A stretch of 47,151 nt of DNA from an uncultured Pluralibacter sp. (GTDB lineage: Bacteria; Pseudomonadota; Gammaproteobacteria; Enterobacterales; Enterobacteriaceae), in assembly GCF_913775985.1 (NCBI RefSeq), contig NZ_CAJYMB010000154.1:1-47151 (forward strand), in the 5' to 3' direction. This document shows positions 15,665 to 25,694 of the stretch, one piece after another. Below the pieces are notes generated by a model. The model was not told the origin of the DNA. It did no database searches and worked only from the letters and a program-made list of their open reading frames with translations. The position numbers were made by a program, and so were the translations under genes. Each line of letters opens with the position of its first letter. Within the stretch, counting starts at the first letter, position 1.

Positions 15665-15940
15665 AGGATTTCCCTTTTAAGGTTTTTTATTATTACTAAC
15701 GCTCAGGCCAGTGTTAGCGGCGCTAAAGCCAGAAAGCAATATTTTTCAGCAACCTATAAGATGTCGATCTGTGTGGTCGCGGATAAATCAACAAAATCAC
15801 TTGCGATTGAATTATTTGCAGGATAATCATCTGCATATTGCCGCTATCTGTCGGTAAAGATGGGTAAAACCCCTCGTCCTTGTAGAAAACTTTCATTATT
15901 CTCAGCGGTTATTACACCTGTCATTGAGTGAGAGTGAATC
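15665..15940. other. Divergent promoter region between the OppA-like gene and yccA
   Basis: These 276 bases are AT-rich and hold no open frame I can support. They must carry the promoters of both divergent genes. I could not pick a convincing -35/-10 pair on either strand. Confidence 0.5.
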
Positions 15941-16600
15941 ATGGATCGTATTATTACATCGTCGCGTGACCGGTCATCGCTGCTGAGCACGCACAAAGTT
16001 CTGCGCAATACCTATTTCCTGCTGAGCTTAACGCTGGCCTTTTCCGCCATAACCGCTACTGCCAGTACGGTACTGATGCTGCCATCTCCGGGGCTTATCC
16101 TCACGCTGGTCGGCATGTACGGTCTGATGTTTTTAACCTATAAACTGGCCAACAAGCCTTCCGGTATTCTGGCCGCCTTCGCGTTTACCGGCTTTCTCGG
16201 CTACATCCTTGGCCCAATGCTGAATACTTTCCTGTCTGCGGGCATGGGCGACGTTATCGGGCTGGCGCTGGGCGGCACGGCACTGGTCTTCTTCAGCTGT
16301 TCAGCCTACGTGCTGACCACGCGTAAGGATATGTCCTTCCTCGGCGGCATGCTGATGGCGGGCATTGTGGTGGTGCTGATTGGTATGGTGGCGAATATTT
16401 TCCTGCAGCTGCCGGCGCTGCATCTGGCCATCAGCGCGGTATTTATTCTGATCTCTTCCGGCGCCATCCTGTTTGAGACCAGCAATATCATCCACGGCGG
16501 CGAAACCAACTATATTCGCGCGACCGTTAGCCTGTACGTCTCGCTGTACAACATCTTTGTCAGCCTGCTGAGCATTCTGGGCTTCGCCAGCCGCGACTAA
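15941..16600 (+). CDS. yccA: YccA, inner-membrane modulator of FtsH (BI-1 family)
   Basis: This 219-residue protein has seven hydrophobic segments and the BI-1/TEGT pattern, with a 30-residue cytoplasmic N-terminus ([25 protein letters not shown]). In E. coli YccA is a substrate and inhibitor of the FtsH protease and protects a jammed SecY translocon. Length and gene context match. It is followed by an intrinsic terminator and is probably a single-gene unit. Confidence 0.95.
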   Translation: MDRIITSSRDRSSLLSTHKVLRNTYFLLSLTLAFSAITATASTVLMLPSPGLILTLVGMYGLMFLTYKLANKPSGILAAFAFTGFLGYILGPMLNTFLSAGMGDVIGLALGGTALVFFSCSAYVLTTRKDMSFLGGMLMAGIVVVLIGMVANIFLQLPALHLAISAVFILISSGAILFETSNIIHGGETNYIRATVSLYVSLYNIFVSLLSILGFASRD

Positions 16601-16623
16601 ACTTCGCAGCAGTACCGTATTTC

Positions 16624-16653
16624 AGGCCTCGCTTATGCGGGGCCTTCTTTTTT
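16624..16653 (+). terminator. Intrinsic terminator of yccA
   Basis: AGGCCTCGC (16624-16632) pairs with GCGGGGCCT (16637-16645), including one T-G pair, across TTAT, followed by TCTTTTTT. Confidence 0.9.
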
Positions 16654-16694
16654 GCTACAATGCCGCGGTTTTTAAACAGGTGTAATGAACAACC

Positions 16695-17024
16695 ATGCTG
16701 ATGTTAGACGGTGTAGAAATTGAGACGGATAGCGAAGGTTATCTGAAAGAGAGCAGCCAGTGGAGCGACGCGCTGGCGGAAGCCATCGCGCAGAAAGAAG
16801 CCATCACGCTCTCCCCCGAGCACTGGGAAGTGGTGCGCTTCGTGCGGGATTTTTATCTGGAGTTCAATACCTCACCCGCCATTCGCATGCTGGTCAAGGC
16901 AATGGCGAACAAGTTCGGCGAGGAGAAAGGCAACAGCCGCTACCTGTACCGCCTCTTTCCAAAGGGCCCCGCCAAGCAGGCGACCAAAATTGCCGGCCTG
17001 CCCAAGCCGGTAAAGTGCATTTAA
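16695..17024 (+). CDS. tusE: Sulfur relay protein TusE
   Basis: This 109-residue protein is nearly the same as E. coli TusE in its C-terminal two thirds ([18 protein letters not shown], then [20 protein letters not shown]). Cys108 is the persulfide carrier. TusE takes sulfur from TusBCD and passes it to MnmA for 2-thiouridine synthesis in tRNA. The gene is convergent with acyP and the ends overlap by four bases. Confidence 0.96.
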   Translation: MLMLDGVEIETDSEGYLKESSQWSDALAEAIAQKEAITLSPEHWEVVRFVRDFYLEFNTSPAIRMLVKAMANKFGEEKGNSRYLYRLFPKGPAKQATKIAGLPKPVKCI

Positions 17025-17302
17025 TAGCGAATAGAAAAATCGGCCCACGCTTTTTCGGGCCGGTGCGGCTCCGTCAACACCTTATCCACTCTGGCACTGC
17101 GCGGGCCGCCGGCTTTCAGCCAGTCGAGCAGCGCCTCAACGTGCGCCTCCTGACCGCAGGCCAGCACTTCCACGCTGCCATCATCCAGATTGCGGGCGTA
17201 GCCTGAAAGCCCCAGCCTGAGCGCCTCGCGCTGGGTACTGTAGCGAAACCCCACGCCCTGAACGCGGCCGTAAATCCACGCTATCGTACAACTCTGTGCC
17301 AT
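17021..17302 (-). CDS. acyP: Acylphosphatase
   Basis: This 93-residue protein has the family signature [12 protein letters not shown] with catalytic Arg20, and Asn38 in [13 protein letters not shown]. It hydrolyses acylphosphates such as acetyl phosphate. It is divergent from rlmI, leaving 92 bases that must hold both promoters. Confidence 0.95.
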   Translation of the reverse strand: MAQSCTIAWIYGRVQGVGFRYSTQREALRLGLSGYARNLDDGSVEVLACGQEAHVEALLDWLKAGGPRSARVDKVLTEPHRPEKAWADFSIRY

Positions 17303-17394
17303 GATTATCTCCTTCGGATCCCCTTGCGCGTTGCATTTCCCGCCTGACGTGGGAGAATGGCGCCCATTTTCTTTTATTGTCAGAATAGCAAATT

Positions 17395-18585
17395 ATGAGT
17401 GTACGTTTAGTGTTAGCCAAAGGCCGCGAGAAGTCGCTTCTGCGCCGCCATCCCTGGGTCTTCTCCGGCGCGGTCGCGCGCATGGAAGGCAAAGCCTCCT
17501 CGGGAGAGACTGTTGATATCGTTGATAGCCAGGGAAAATGGTTAGCGCGCGGCGCCTTCTCGCCGGCCTCGCAAATACGCGCCCGCGTGTGGACATTTGA
17601 TAAAGACGAGTCTGTGGATATTGCCTTCTTCGAACGCCGCCTGCGCCAGGCCCAAACCTGGCGCGACTGGCTGGCGGAAAAAGACGGGCTCGACAGCTAC
17701 CGGCTGATTGCCGGCGAGTCTGACGGGCTGCCCGGCATCACCATCGACCGCTTCGGCAGTTTTCTGGTACTCCAGCTTCTCAGCGCCGGGGCAGAATATC
17801 AGCGGGCGGCGCTGATAAGCGCGCTGCAGACCCTTTATCCAGAGTGCGCCATTTACGATCGCAGCGACGTTGCCGTACGTAAAAAAGAAGGTCTTGAGCT
17901 GGCCCAGGGCCCGGTTACCGGGGAGATCCCGCCGGCCCTGCTGCCTATTGAAGAAAACGGCATGAAGCTGCTGGTCGATATCCAGGGCGGCCACAAAACC
18001 GGCTATTACCTCGACCAGCGCGACAGCCGCCTCGCCACCCGCCGCTATGTTGCCGACAAGCGCGTGCTGAACTGCTTCTCCTATACCGGCGGTTTTGCGG
18101 TCTCCGCGCTGATGGGCAGCTGCCGCCAGGTGACCAGCGTGGATACCTCCCAGGACGCGCTGGACGTGGCGAAGAAAAATATTGAGCTTAACCAGCTCGA
18201 TCTGAGCAAAGCGGAATTTATCCGCGACGACGTGTTTAAGCTGCTGCGTAAATACCGCGATCAGGGCGAAAAGTTCGACGTAATCGTGATGGACCCGCCG
18301 AAATTTGTCGAAAACAAGAATCAGCTTCAGGGCGCCTGCCGCGGCTATAAAGATATTAATATGCTGGCTATTCAGCTGCTCAATCCCGGCGGTGTGCTGC
18401 TGACCTTCTCCTGCTCCGGACTGATGACCACCGAGTTATTCCAGAAAATTGTCGCCGATGCCGCGGTTGACGCCGGGCGCGACGTACAATTTATCGAGCA
18501 GTTCCGCCAGGCCGCTGACCATCCGGTGATCGCGACCTATCCGGAAGGGCTCTATCTGAAAGGATTTGCCTGCCGGGTCATGTAA
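17395..18585 (+). CDS. rlmI: 23S rRNA m5C1962 methyltransferase RlmI
   Basis: This 396-residue protein has an N-terminal PUA domain (about 1-75, [18 protein letters not shown]), a central domain and a Rossmann methyltransferase ([12 protein letters not shown] for [12 protein letters not shown] as motif IV, TFSCSG holding the catalytic Cys). It methylates C1962 of 23S rRNA. Length and context match E. coli yccW. hspQ follows after a short gap. Confidence 0.96.
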   Translation: MSVRLVLAKGREKSLLRRHPWVFSGAVARMEGKASSGETVDIVDSQGKWLARGAFSPASQIRARVWTFDKDESVDIAFFERRLRQAQTWRDWLAEKDGLDSYRLIAGESDGLPGITIDRFGSFLVLQLLSAGAEYQRAALISALQTLYPECAIYDRSDVAVRKKEGLELAQGPVTGEIPPALLPIEENGMKLLVDIQGGHKTGYYLDQRDSRLATRRYVADKRVLNCFSYTGGFAVSALMGSCRQVTSVDTSQDALDVAKKNIELNQLDLSKAEFIRDDVFKLLRKYRDQGEKFDVIVMDPPKFVENKNQLQGACRGYKDINMLAIQLLNPGGVLLTFSCSGLMTTELFQKIVADAAVDAGRDVQFIEQFRQAADHPVIATYPEGLYLKGFACRVM

Positions 18586-18651
18586 CTTGAAATGTAAAGG
18601 ATTGCCCGCATATTGAGCGTATGCAATCTTTTTTCGGGAGGTATGACAATG

Positions 18652-18969
18652 ATGATTGCCAGTAAATTTGGTCTCGGCCAGCAGGTACGCCACTCCCTGC
18701 TGGGATATCTGGGCGTCATTGTTGACATTGACCCCGAATATTCTCTTGATGCCCCAGGGGCAGACGAGATCGCGGATAACGACGCGCTGCGCGCGGCCCC
18801 GTGGTATCACGTGGTGATGGAAGATGACGAGGGCCAGCCGGTGCATACCTATCTTGCAGAGGCCCAGCTTCAGGGCGAGCCCCGCGATGAACATCCGGAG
18901 CAGCCTTCGATGGACGAGCTGGCACAAACCATCCGCCAGCAGCTGCAGGCTCCGCGCCTGCGCAACTGA
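18652..18969 (+). CDS. hspQ: Heat shock protein HspQ
   Basis: This 105-residue protein matches E. coli HspQ along its length ([21 protein letters not shown]..., [24 protein letters not shown], ...[21 protein letters not shown]). HspQ is a hemimethylated-DNA-binding-fold protein that acts as a specificity factor for Lon and destabilises mutant DnaA. The start at 18652 gives the family length; the GGGAGG signal also fits the ATG three bases upstream. Confidence 0.95.
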   Translation: MIASKFGLGQQVRHSLLGYLGVIVDIDPEYSLDAPGADEIADNDALRAAPWYHVVMEDDEGQPVHTYLAEAQLQGEPRDEHPEQPSMDELAQTIRQQLQAPRLRN

Positions 18970-18970
18970 T

Positions 18971-18998
18971 AAAACGCCAGCTCGCCTGGCGTTTTTTT
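18971..18998 (+). terminator. Intrinsic terminator of hspQ
   Basis: AACGCCAG (18973-18980) pairs with CTGGCGTT (18986-18993), followed by a run of seven T. Confidence 0.92.
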
Positions 18999-19018
18999 AT
19001 CTCTTCGCCAGATGCCTG

Positions 19019-19432
19019 TTACTTTGCCAGCCCCAGCCGCGGAATTTCAATTGCCGGGCATTTATCCATGACCACGTTTAATCCGGCATCGCTTGCCAGC
19101 ACCGCAGCCTGCTCATTAATCACGCCCAGCTGCAGCCACAGCGTTTTGGCGCCGACGGCAATCGCTTCCTGAGCCACGCCCCAGGCAGCGTCGGAATTAC
19201 GAAAAACATCAACCATATCAATTTTTTCTGGAACATCGGCAAGGGTTGCATATCCTTTCTGTCCGAGCAACGTGGTGTTGGCCACTTTCGGCGATACCGG
19301 GATAACGCGATAGCCCTGATCGAGCAGGTACTTCATCACCCGGTAACTGGGGCGATCCGGTTTATCACTGGCGCCAACCAGAGCGATGGTACGCGTATCA
19401 GTGAGAATGGCGGCAATGTCGTGTTGGTTCAT
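19019..19432 (-). CDS. yccU: CoA-binding protein YccU
   Basis: This 137-residue protein has a Rossmann CoA-binding fold: TIALVGASDKPDRPSYRVMKYL, GYRVIPVSPKV and the late VVMDKCPAIEIPRL. It matches E. coli YccU. The physiological role is not established. It lies 196 bases from mgsA; E. coli has csgI (yccT) in that gap, but here no such frame is present. Confidence 0.92.
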   Translation of the reverse strand: MNQHDIAAILTDTRTIALVGASDKPDRPSYRVMKYLLDQGYRVIPVSPKVANTTLLGQKGYATLADVPEKIDMVDVFRNSDAAWGVAQEAIAVGAKTLWLQLGVINEQAAVLASDAGLNVVMDKCPAIEIPRLGLAK

Positions 19433-19628
19433 TATATCCTCCGGGCTGTTTTACAAAGTGTACGCCAAACCCGGGCGGCCTACCATTTACCGGCGCTTGC
19501 GAAACAGGCACCCGATGCATTATTACCATGACCTGACGCAGGATATTTTTAAACGAACCGCTTGCAGCACCAAACCCATGCAGTAATCTGTCAGCCTCTT
19601 TATTGTCTGGATTATCTGGAAAATGATT

Positions 19629-20087
19629 ATGGAACTGACTACGCGCACGCTTCCCGGCCGCAAACACATCGCTCTGGTGGCACACGATCACTGCAAGCAA
19701 ATGCTGAAAGGCTGGGTGGAGCGCCATCAGTCGCTGCTGTCGCAGCACGTCCTGTTTGGTACCGGAACCACCGGGAATCTGGTTCAGCTTGCCACCGGGC
19801 TTGAAGTCAATGCCATGCTGAGCGGCCCGATGGGCGGCGATCAGCAGGTGGGCGCCATGATCGCCGAAGGAAAAATCGACGTGATGATTTTCTTCTGGGA
19901 TCCGCTGAATGCCGTTCCTCACGACCCGGATGTTAAGGCGCTGCTGCGTCTGGCAACGCTGTGGAATATTCCGGTTGCCACCAACGTTGCCACCGCCGAT
20001 CTCATTATCCAGTCGCCGAAATTTAGCGTTGAAATGGATATTCAGATCCCCGACTACCAGCGCTACCTGGCAGAGCGCCTTAAGTAA
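19629..20087 (+). CDS. mgsA: Methylglyoxal synthase
   Basis: This 152-residue protein has catalytic Asp71 (GPMGGDQQ) and His98 ([11 protein letters not shown]) and matches E. coli MgsA in length. It converts dihydroxyacetone phosphate to methylglyoxal and phosphate, the overflow bypass of lower glycolysis. The start at 19629 is chosen to match the family; an in-frame ATG lies six bases upstream. It is convergent with helD. Confidence 0.95.
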   Translation: MELTTRTLPGRKHIALVAHDHCKQMLKGWVERHQSLLSQHVLFGTGTTGNLVQLATGLEVNAMLSGPMGGDQQVGAMIAEGKIDVMIFFWDPLNAVPHDPDVKALLRLATLWNIPVATNVATADLIIQSPKFSVEMDIQIPDYQRYLAERLK

Positions 20088-20091
20088 AGTC

Positions 20092-22146
20092 TCAGGGCCG
20101 ACGCGCCGTCGGCACGCCGAGATCGCTCAACGCATCGACGAAGGGCGATGGTGCGTCCTTGCTGTACAGCAGCCACACGCGATGGCGTGTCCGGGTTAGC
20201 GCCACGTACAGCAGGCGCCGCTCCTCGGCGTCGGGGAAATCCTCCGGCTGCGGCAGCAGCGCGTCTTCCATAATGGATTCGCGTGCAGGCGCGGGAAATG
20301 CATCCTGTCCCTCCTGCAGGCCGACGATAATCACGTAATCCGCCTGCTGGCCCTTGCTGGCGTGGATCGTCATATAATCGAGATTGAGTTTCGGCCAGCG
20401 GGTGGCGGCTTTCTCCAGCGCCTGCGGTTTCAGGTAGTGATAGCGCCCCAGGATCAGGATCCGCTGGTCGGGTTTAACGTAGCCGCTAAGTTTATCCAGC
20501 AGTGCGTCGAGCTTATCGTCCGGTAGCAGCGTTACCGCATTTTTATCTCCCGCCAGCAGGCTATTGAGCGGTTTTGCCAGCTGGTGCGGGTTTTGCTGAA
20601 TGAACCGGTTGGCAATATCGCCAATCCGGCCGTTGAAGCGATACGTAGTATCCAGCGAGCAGCTGTCGCCTTCGCCAAAATAGTGGTTGAACGCCGTGGT
20701 CAGCGATAGCTGCGCCCCGCTGAAACGGTAAATAGCCTGCCAGTCGTCCCCCACTGCAAACAGGGTTGTCTGGGTATTCTGCTTACGTAAGGCAGCCAGC
20801 AGCGCCGCCCGCTGCGGCGAGATATCCTGAAACTCATCCACCAGAATATGCTTCCACGGGCTGATAAATCGTCCCTTCTCCAGCACGTTAATGGCCTGGT
20901 GGATGAGTCCCGAAAAATCCACCGCGCCTTCATCTTTTAATGCCGTTTTCCAGGCCTTCAGTAGAGGAGCCATAAGCTTAACGCGCTTGCCAAACAGCTC
21001 GCGGATCTCCTCCGGCGCGCTGGCGATCATTTCGGCCTGGGAACCGCCGTGCATTCTCATGAGTGATACCCAGCGATCGAGGCGGCTGCCCATACGGCGC
21101 ACCACTTTTTCGTCCTGCCAGTAGTCGCCTTCGGGCAGACTCCAGTCCATCTCCTCGTCCAGCCACTGCCGCCAGCCTTTTGCCTGCGCTTTTTTCTCAC
21201 TGCACTGCTGCTGCCAGCATTCAACGAGCAGCGCCTGCCTCGCCGCTGCGTCATTTTCCAGCCTGCTGATAGACGGCACCTTTTTACTTCCCTGCTGGAT
21301 AATGTGCAAAGCCAGAGCGTGAAACGTTTTCGCGCTGATGGACTCGGTGTGCAGACGCTCGCGGATGCGATCGTCCATCTCCTCAGCAGCCTTGCGGCCA
21401 AAAGCCAGCAGCAGGATCTGCTCCGCCGTGGCTTCACCGCGGGCCATTAGCCAGCCAGCGCGCGCCACCAGCACCGACGTTTTGCCGCTGCCGGCACCGG
21501 CAAGCACCAGCAAAGCGCGCTCCCCGTTCACCACCGCCCGCGCCTGCGCATCGTTCAACGGCGATGATTCTACAGAGTCAAAAAAAGCGCCATACTGCGA
21601 GAGCATCGCCTCGGTAAATGCCTGATTGTGCGCCAGCCTGCTGGCCTCAATATCCTCCAGCCAGCCCCGGCACTGCCGCCAGAGCTCCCGGCAGTTGTCA
21701 AAGGACTCAAGCCGGCTGACGGGGAAAGGCAGCGCTTCGAGGGCGCGAGTGATTTTTTGTCGAATATGTTCTACGGCGCTGCGGGTAAGCCACTTGCCGT
21801 CCGCGCTGGCGCGGGTAATATCGGTAAGCTGCTGCTGAAGAACCCCGGCAGCCACTTCACTCATTTCACTGCTCCACTGCTGCCAGCGGCTCTGCAGATG
21901 GTGATAAAAGCGCTGGGTATCGCCCCACTCCGTCCCGTGCAGGCGCACGACTTTTTCATCAGGCAGTACGAACTCCAGCTCGCCCCATACCAGGCCCCGC
22001 TTGCAGTGAATAGCCAGCAGCTGATTGAAAGGGAGCAGGTACTCGTGGCGATCGCCAGAGACTTTAACGCCTGCGTGCAGGAGCTCAACGCGATCGTAAG
22101 GGTGCTGGGCCATCCGCTTGCCAAGCGAGGTTGCTTTAAGTTCCAT
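20092..22146 (-). CDS. helD: DNA helicase IV
   Basis: This 684-residue protein is an SF1 (UvrD-like) helicase with Walker A LAGAGSGKTSV, the Walker B-type HILVDEFQDISPQRA, and motif VI YVALTRTRHRVW. The N-terminal domain is HelD-specific (GDRHEYLLPFNQLLAIHCKRGLVWGELEFVLPDEK). It unwinds DNA 3' to 5' and acts in recombination. I chose the start at 22146 (MELKATSLGKRM) because it equals the E. coli start; the frame is open for 28 more codons upstream. Confidence 0.95.
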   Translation of the reverse strand: MELKATSLGKRMAQHPYDRVELLHAGVKVSGDRHEYLLPFNQLLAIHCKRGLVWGELEFVLPDEKVVRLHGTEWGDTQRFYHHLQSRWQQWSSEMSEVAAGVLQQQLTDITRASADGKWLTRSAVEHIRQKITRALEALPFPVSRLESFDNCRELWRQCRGWLEDIEASRLAHNQAFTEAMLSQYGAFFDSVESSPLNDAQARAVVNGERALLVLAGAGSGKTSVLVARAGWLMARGEATAEQILLLAFGRKAAEEMDDRIRERLHTESISAKTFHALALHIIQQGSKKVPSISRLENDAAARQALLVECWQQQCSEKKAQAKGWRQWLDEEMDWSLPEGDYWQDEKVVRRMGSRLDRWVSLMRMHGGSQAEMIASAPEEIRELFGKRVKLMAPLLKAWKTALKDEGAVDFSGLIHQAINVLEKGRFISPWKHILVDEFQDISPQRAALLAALRKQNTQTTLFAVGDDWQAIYRFSGAQLSLTTAFNHYFGEGDSCSLDTTYRFNGRIGDIANRFIQQNPHQLAKPLNSLLAGDKNAVTLLPDDKLDALLDKLSGYVKPDQRILILGRYHYLKPQALEKAATRWPKLNLDYMTIHASKGQQADYVIIVGLQEGQDAFPAPARESIMEDALLPQPEDFPDAEERRLLYVALTRTRHRVWLLYSKDAPSPFVDALSDLGVPTARRP

Positions 22147-22270
22147 GTCTTGCCAAATCCCGGAATAATGCTCAATGCTGACAGTGTAACTGCCAGATAT
22201 CAGGTGCTCCAGCCTAAAAATTAGATACAATTGGCAGGCCTTCCGATTAACTGGACTGAATTGAGGTCAT

Positions 22271-22717
22271 ATGCGTACCATCCTGAATATTTTGAACTTT
22301 GTCCTCGGCGGCTTCGCCACAACGCTGGGCTGGCTGCTGGCGACGCTGATCAGTCTTTTACTGGTGATCACCTGGCCTTTAACCCGCTCCTGCTGGGAAA
22401 TAACCAAACTCTCCTTTCTGCCTTTCGGCAACGAAGCTATTCACGTTGATGAACTTAATCCGGCCGATAAAAGCAACGTGCTCAATGCGGGCGGTACTTT
22501 TCTGAATATTCTATGGCTGGTGCTGTTTGGCTGGTGGCTGTGCCTGACCCATATTGCCGCCGGAATAGCCCAGTGCGTCACCATCATCGGTATCCCGGTG
22601 GGCCTTGCCAACTTCAAAATTGCCGCTATCGCCCTCTGGCCTGTGGGCCGCCGTGTAGTGCCCGTGGAAGTTGCCAGAGCCGCGCGCGAAAATAACGCCC
22701 GCAGCCGCTTTCAGTAA
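22271..22717 (+). CDS. yccF: Inner-membrane protein YccF
   Basis: This 148-residue protein has two copies of the YccF domain: the first around FVLGGFATTLGWLLAT...LTRSCWEITKLSFLPFG, the second around FLNILWLVLFGWWL...GIPVGLANFKIAAIALWPVGR. Several membrane segments are evident. Function is unknown. GAGG lies before the ATG, and yccS follows after 18 bases, so the two are probably an operon. Confidence 0.93.
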   Translation: MRTILNILNFVLGGFATTLGWLLATLISLLLVITWPLTRSCWEITKLSFLPFGNEAIHVDELNPADKSNVLNAGGTFLNILWLVLFGWWLCLTHIAAGIAQCVTIIGIPVGLANFKIAAIALWPVGRRVVPVEVARAARENNARSRFQ

Positions 22718-22735
22718 TCGGGAACAACATTAAGC

Positions 22736-24871
22736 ATGCTGAGCCCGCTAATCAGACGCTATACCTGCAACAGCACCTGGCTTTATAACGTCAGAATTTT
22801 TCTCGCCCTTCTGGGAACCACCGCCCTGCCCTGGTTCCTCGGGGACGTTAAGCTGACAATTCCGCTGACGCTTGGCGTCGTTGCCGCGGCGCTTACCGAC
22901 CTTGACGATCGACTGAGCGGCCGGCTGATTAATCTCATTATCACGCTGGTCTGTTTCTTTATTGCTTCAGCCTCCGTTGAGCTGCTTTTCCCCTGGCCCT
23001 GGGCGTTTGGCGTGGGCCTTGCGATATCTACCAGCGGCTTTATTTTGCTGGGCGGCCTCGGCCAGCGGTATGCCACCATCGCTTTTGGCGCGCTGCTGAT
23101 CGCGATATACACAATGCTCGGCGTCTCGTTGTATCAGCACTGGTATCAGCAGCCTGTCATGCTGATTGCCGGCGCGGTCTGGTACAACGCGCTGACCCTT
23201 ATCGGGCACGTTATTTTCCCCATCCGCCCGCTGCAGGATAATCTCGCCCGCAGCTACGATCGCCTGGCCCAGTATCTTGAGCTGAAATCCCGGCTGTTCG
23301 ATCCAGATATTGAGCAGGACAGTCAGTCCCCGCTCTATGAACTGGCCATTGCCAACGGACAGCTGGTGGCAACCCTGAACCAGACGAAAGCTTCACTGCT
23401 GACGCGCCTGCGCGGCGATCGCGGCCAGCGCAGCACGCGCCGCACGCTGCAGTACTATTTTGTCGCCCAGGATATCCACGAGCGGGCCAGCTCTTCGCAC
23501 GTCCAGTACCAGCCTCTGCGGGATGCTTTTCGCTACAGCGATATCATGTTCCGCTTTCAGCGCCTGCTGTCTATGCAGTCCCAGGCCTGTCAGCAGCTTT
23601 CACGTTCCATACTGCTGCGAACGCCCTATCAGCACGATCCTCATTTTGAGCGCGCCTTTACCCACATCGAGGCGGCGCTGGAGCGAATTCGAACAGGCGG
23701 CGCTGATAAAGAGCAGCTGAAAGCGCTGGGATTTCTGCTAAACAATTTGCGCGCAATCGACGCCCAGCTGGCAACTATCGAATCCGAACAGCAGCTGGCG
23801 ATGCCCCAGGGCGCGACCGAGACTGAACTGGCGGACGATCGTTTATTGGGATTCGGCGATGTCTGGCTGCGCCTGACCCGCAATATGACGCCGGAATCGG
23901 CCCTTTTTCGCCACGCGGTCAGAATGTCGCTGGTGCTTTGTGCAGGCTATGCATTTATACAGTTCACCGGCCTGCAGCACGGATACTGGATACTGCTTAC
24001 CAGCCTTTTTGTGTGTCAGCCAAACTACAACGCAACACGCCACCGGCTGGCGTTAAGGGTAATAGGAACGCTTGTTGGCGTCGCTATCGGATTACCCGTT
24101 CTGCTGCTGGTACCCTCCCTCGAGGGGCAGCTGATTTTGATTGTGCTCACCGGCGTGCTGTTCTTTGCGTTTCGCAATATTCAGTACGCCCACGCCACGA
24201 TGTTTATCACCCTGCTGGTGCTGCTCTGCTTTAATCTTTTGGGCGAAGGCTTCGAAGTTGCCCTGCCGCGCATACTGGATACGCTGGTGGGTTGCGCCAT
24301 CGCGTGGGCTGCAGTCAGCTTTATCTGGCCGGACTGGAAGTTTCGCAACTTGCCGATTGTGCTGGACCGCGCGATTAACGCCAACTGCCGCTATCTCGAT
24401 GCCATACTCGAACAATATCATCAGGGGCGGGATAACCGACTGGCGTACCGCATCGCCCGGCGCGACGCCTACAACCGTGATGCGGAACTGGCGTCCGTCG
24501 TCTCTAACATGTCAACAGAACCGCACGCTACGGCAGAAAGGCGCGAAACGGCATTCCGGTTGCTGTGCCTGAACCACACGTTTACCAGCTATATTTCGGC
24601 ACTGGGAGCGCACAGGGAAAGGCTTACGGATTCAGACATTCTGGCGCTGCTCGACGATGCTGTATGTTATGTGGATGACGCACTGCATCATCCACGGGCT
24701 GCCGAAGCGCGCGTGCAAAATGCCCAGGGTGAATTAATGGTGCGCATTCATCAAGCTGAACCCGGAGCAGATTCTAAAGCTCCGCTGGTGCTCCAGCAGG
24801 TGGGGCTTATTCTGAGTCTCCTTCCTGAGATTTGCCGTCTTCAGCGGCAGGTAATTCCGCGTCCGGATTAA
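22736..24871 (+). CDS. yccS: FUSC-family inner-membrane protein YccS
   Basis: This 711-residue protein has the two-half FUSC layout: a membrane block at about 15-150, a cytoplasmic stretch to about 390, a second membrane block with the conserved GYWILLTSLFVCQPNYNATRHRLALRVIGT, and a helical C-terminus. Relatives are thought to export aromatic or toxic compounds; the YccS substrate is unknown. Its last 65 bases overlap the convergent sxy gene. Confidence 0.93.
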   Translation: MLSPLIRRYTCNSTWLYNVRIFLALLGTTALPWFLGDVKLTIPLTLGVVAAALTDLDDRLSGRLINLIITLVCFFIASASVELLFPWPWAFGVGLAISTSGFILLGGLGQRYATIAFGALLIAIYTMLGVSLYQHWYQQPVMLIAGAVWYNALTLIGHVIFPIRPLQDNLARSYDRLAQYLELKSRLFDPDIEQDSQSPLYELAIANGQLVATLNQTKASLLTRLRGDRGQRSTRRTLQYYFVAQDIHERASSSHVQYQPLRDAFRYSDIMFRFQRLLSMQSQACQQLSRSILLRTPYQHDPHFERAFTHIEAALERIRTGGADKEQLKALGFLLNNLRAIDAQLATIESEQQLAMPQGATETELADDRLLGFGDVWLRLTRNMTPESALFRHAVRMSLVLCAGYAFIQFTGLQHGYWILLTSLFVCQPNYNATRHRLALRVIGTLVGVAIGLPVLLLVPSLEGQLILIVLTGVLFFAFRNIQYAHATMFITLLVLLCFNLLGEGFEVALPRILDTLVGCAIAWAAVSFIWPDWKFRNLPIVLDRAINANCRYLDAILEQYHQGRDNRLAYRIARRDAYNRDAELASVVSNMSTEPHATAERRETAFRLLCLNHTFTSYISALGAHRERLTDSDILALLDDAVCYVDDALHHPRAAEARVQNAQGELMVRIHQAEPGADSKAPLVLQQVGLILSLLPEICRLQRQVIPRPD

Positions 24872-25481
24872 ATCCTCGCCCGTCACCCAGCGTCTTAACC
24901 CAGTCAAGAAGATACTGACGTCTTGACTGGGGAATCATTGCGGAATGCGTTCCGGTAATCGCCCCTTCTAGCGCCAGCAAAACGCTGGTACTCAGGTTTT
25001 TGCGGATCCTGCGCAGTCGATACCAGACGGCTGTTGCCCCCAGCGCCCGCAGCATTTTCTCGTCCCGGACACCGGCTTCAAGCAACAGCATTTCAAGAGA
25101 CCAGTTGATATTAGGCAGGCTTCTTAATCCGCGGCGATTTTGCTGCTGCGATTTATCGCTTTGCGCTTTCTCCAGCGAGAGAGCCGAGAGACGCAACAGC
25201 AGCGGTTTATCTCCCCATACCTCTTCATCAACCAGGTAGTAATTCAGCGAAACCGCTCTCCCTCGGCGGTTGAAGGTTAATAACTGGTGCGGCTGTGACG
25301 CGTCATAAGATGCATTTTGTTCGCAGGCTCTTAGATAAAGTTTCCCTTCCAGCACCATTGCAAACACCGTATCGTCGATTGACAGACTGTATCCACCAAA
25401 TAGCGCGCGGTGCTGTATCTCGCCCAATGATGACAAATATTCCACAGACTTATTGATCTTGCCGTATGATATTCTTTTCAT
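24807..25481 (-). CDS. sxy: Competence regulator Sxy (TfoX)
   Basis: This 224-residue protein has the TfoX N-terminal domain (IQHRALFGGYSLSIDDTVFAMVLEGKLYLRA) and C-terminal domain (LPNINWSLEMLLLEAGVRDEKMLRALGATAVWYRLR). With CRP it activates genes with CRP-S sites, including DNA uptake genes. It is somewhat longer than E. coli Sxy because of a polar tail, and that tail is coded inside the overlap with yccS. It is divergent from sulA. Confidence 0.93.
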   Translation of the reverse strand: MKRISYGKINKSVEYLSSLGEIQHRALFGGYSLSIDDTVFAMVLEGKLYLRACEQNASYDASQPHQLLTFNRRGRAVSLNYYLVDEEVWGDKPLLLRLSALSLEKAQSDKSQQQNRRGLRSLPNINWSLEMLLLEAGVRDEKMLRALGATAVWYRLRRIRKNLSTSVLLALEGAITGTHSAMIPQSRRQYLLDWVKTLGDGRGFNPDAELPAAEDGKSQEGDSE

Positions 25482-25655
25482 GATTATTCCCTTTAATCAT
25501 GTACATAGATGTATAACTTCTTAGGTGAACCACCAACGAGGAAAATAAGTAACTTCGATTAGCGGGGCAAGTTTAAGTTGCCGTAGACAGGCGATAAGAG
25601 ACAAATTTGCGAGACGGTTTCAGAAAATGGGGTTGATTCAGGGTCTGTTGAGGTA

Positions 25656-25675
25656 TACTGTACATCCATACAGTA
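25656..25675 (+). promoter_or_regulatory. LexA operator of sulA
   Basis: TACTGTACATCCATACAGTA has the CTGT-N8-ACAG core at 25658-25673 and is, from memory, the same as the E. coli sulA box. It overlaps a TATACT -10 candidate and lies 19 bases before the start codon. Confidence 0.95.
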
Positions 25676-25694
25676 ACTCGGGTGGGGATTCATT

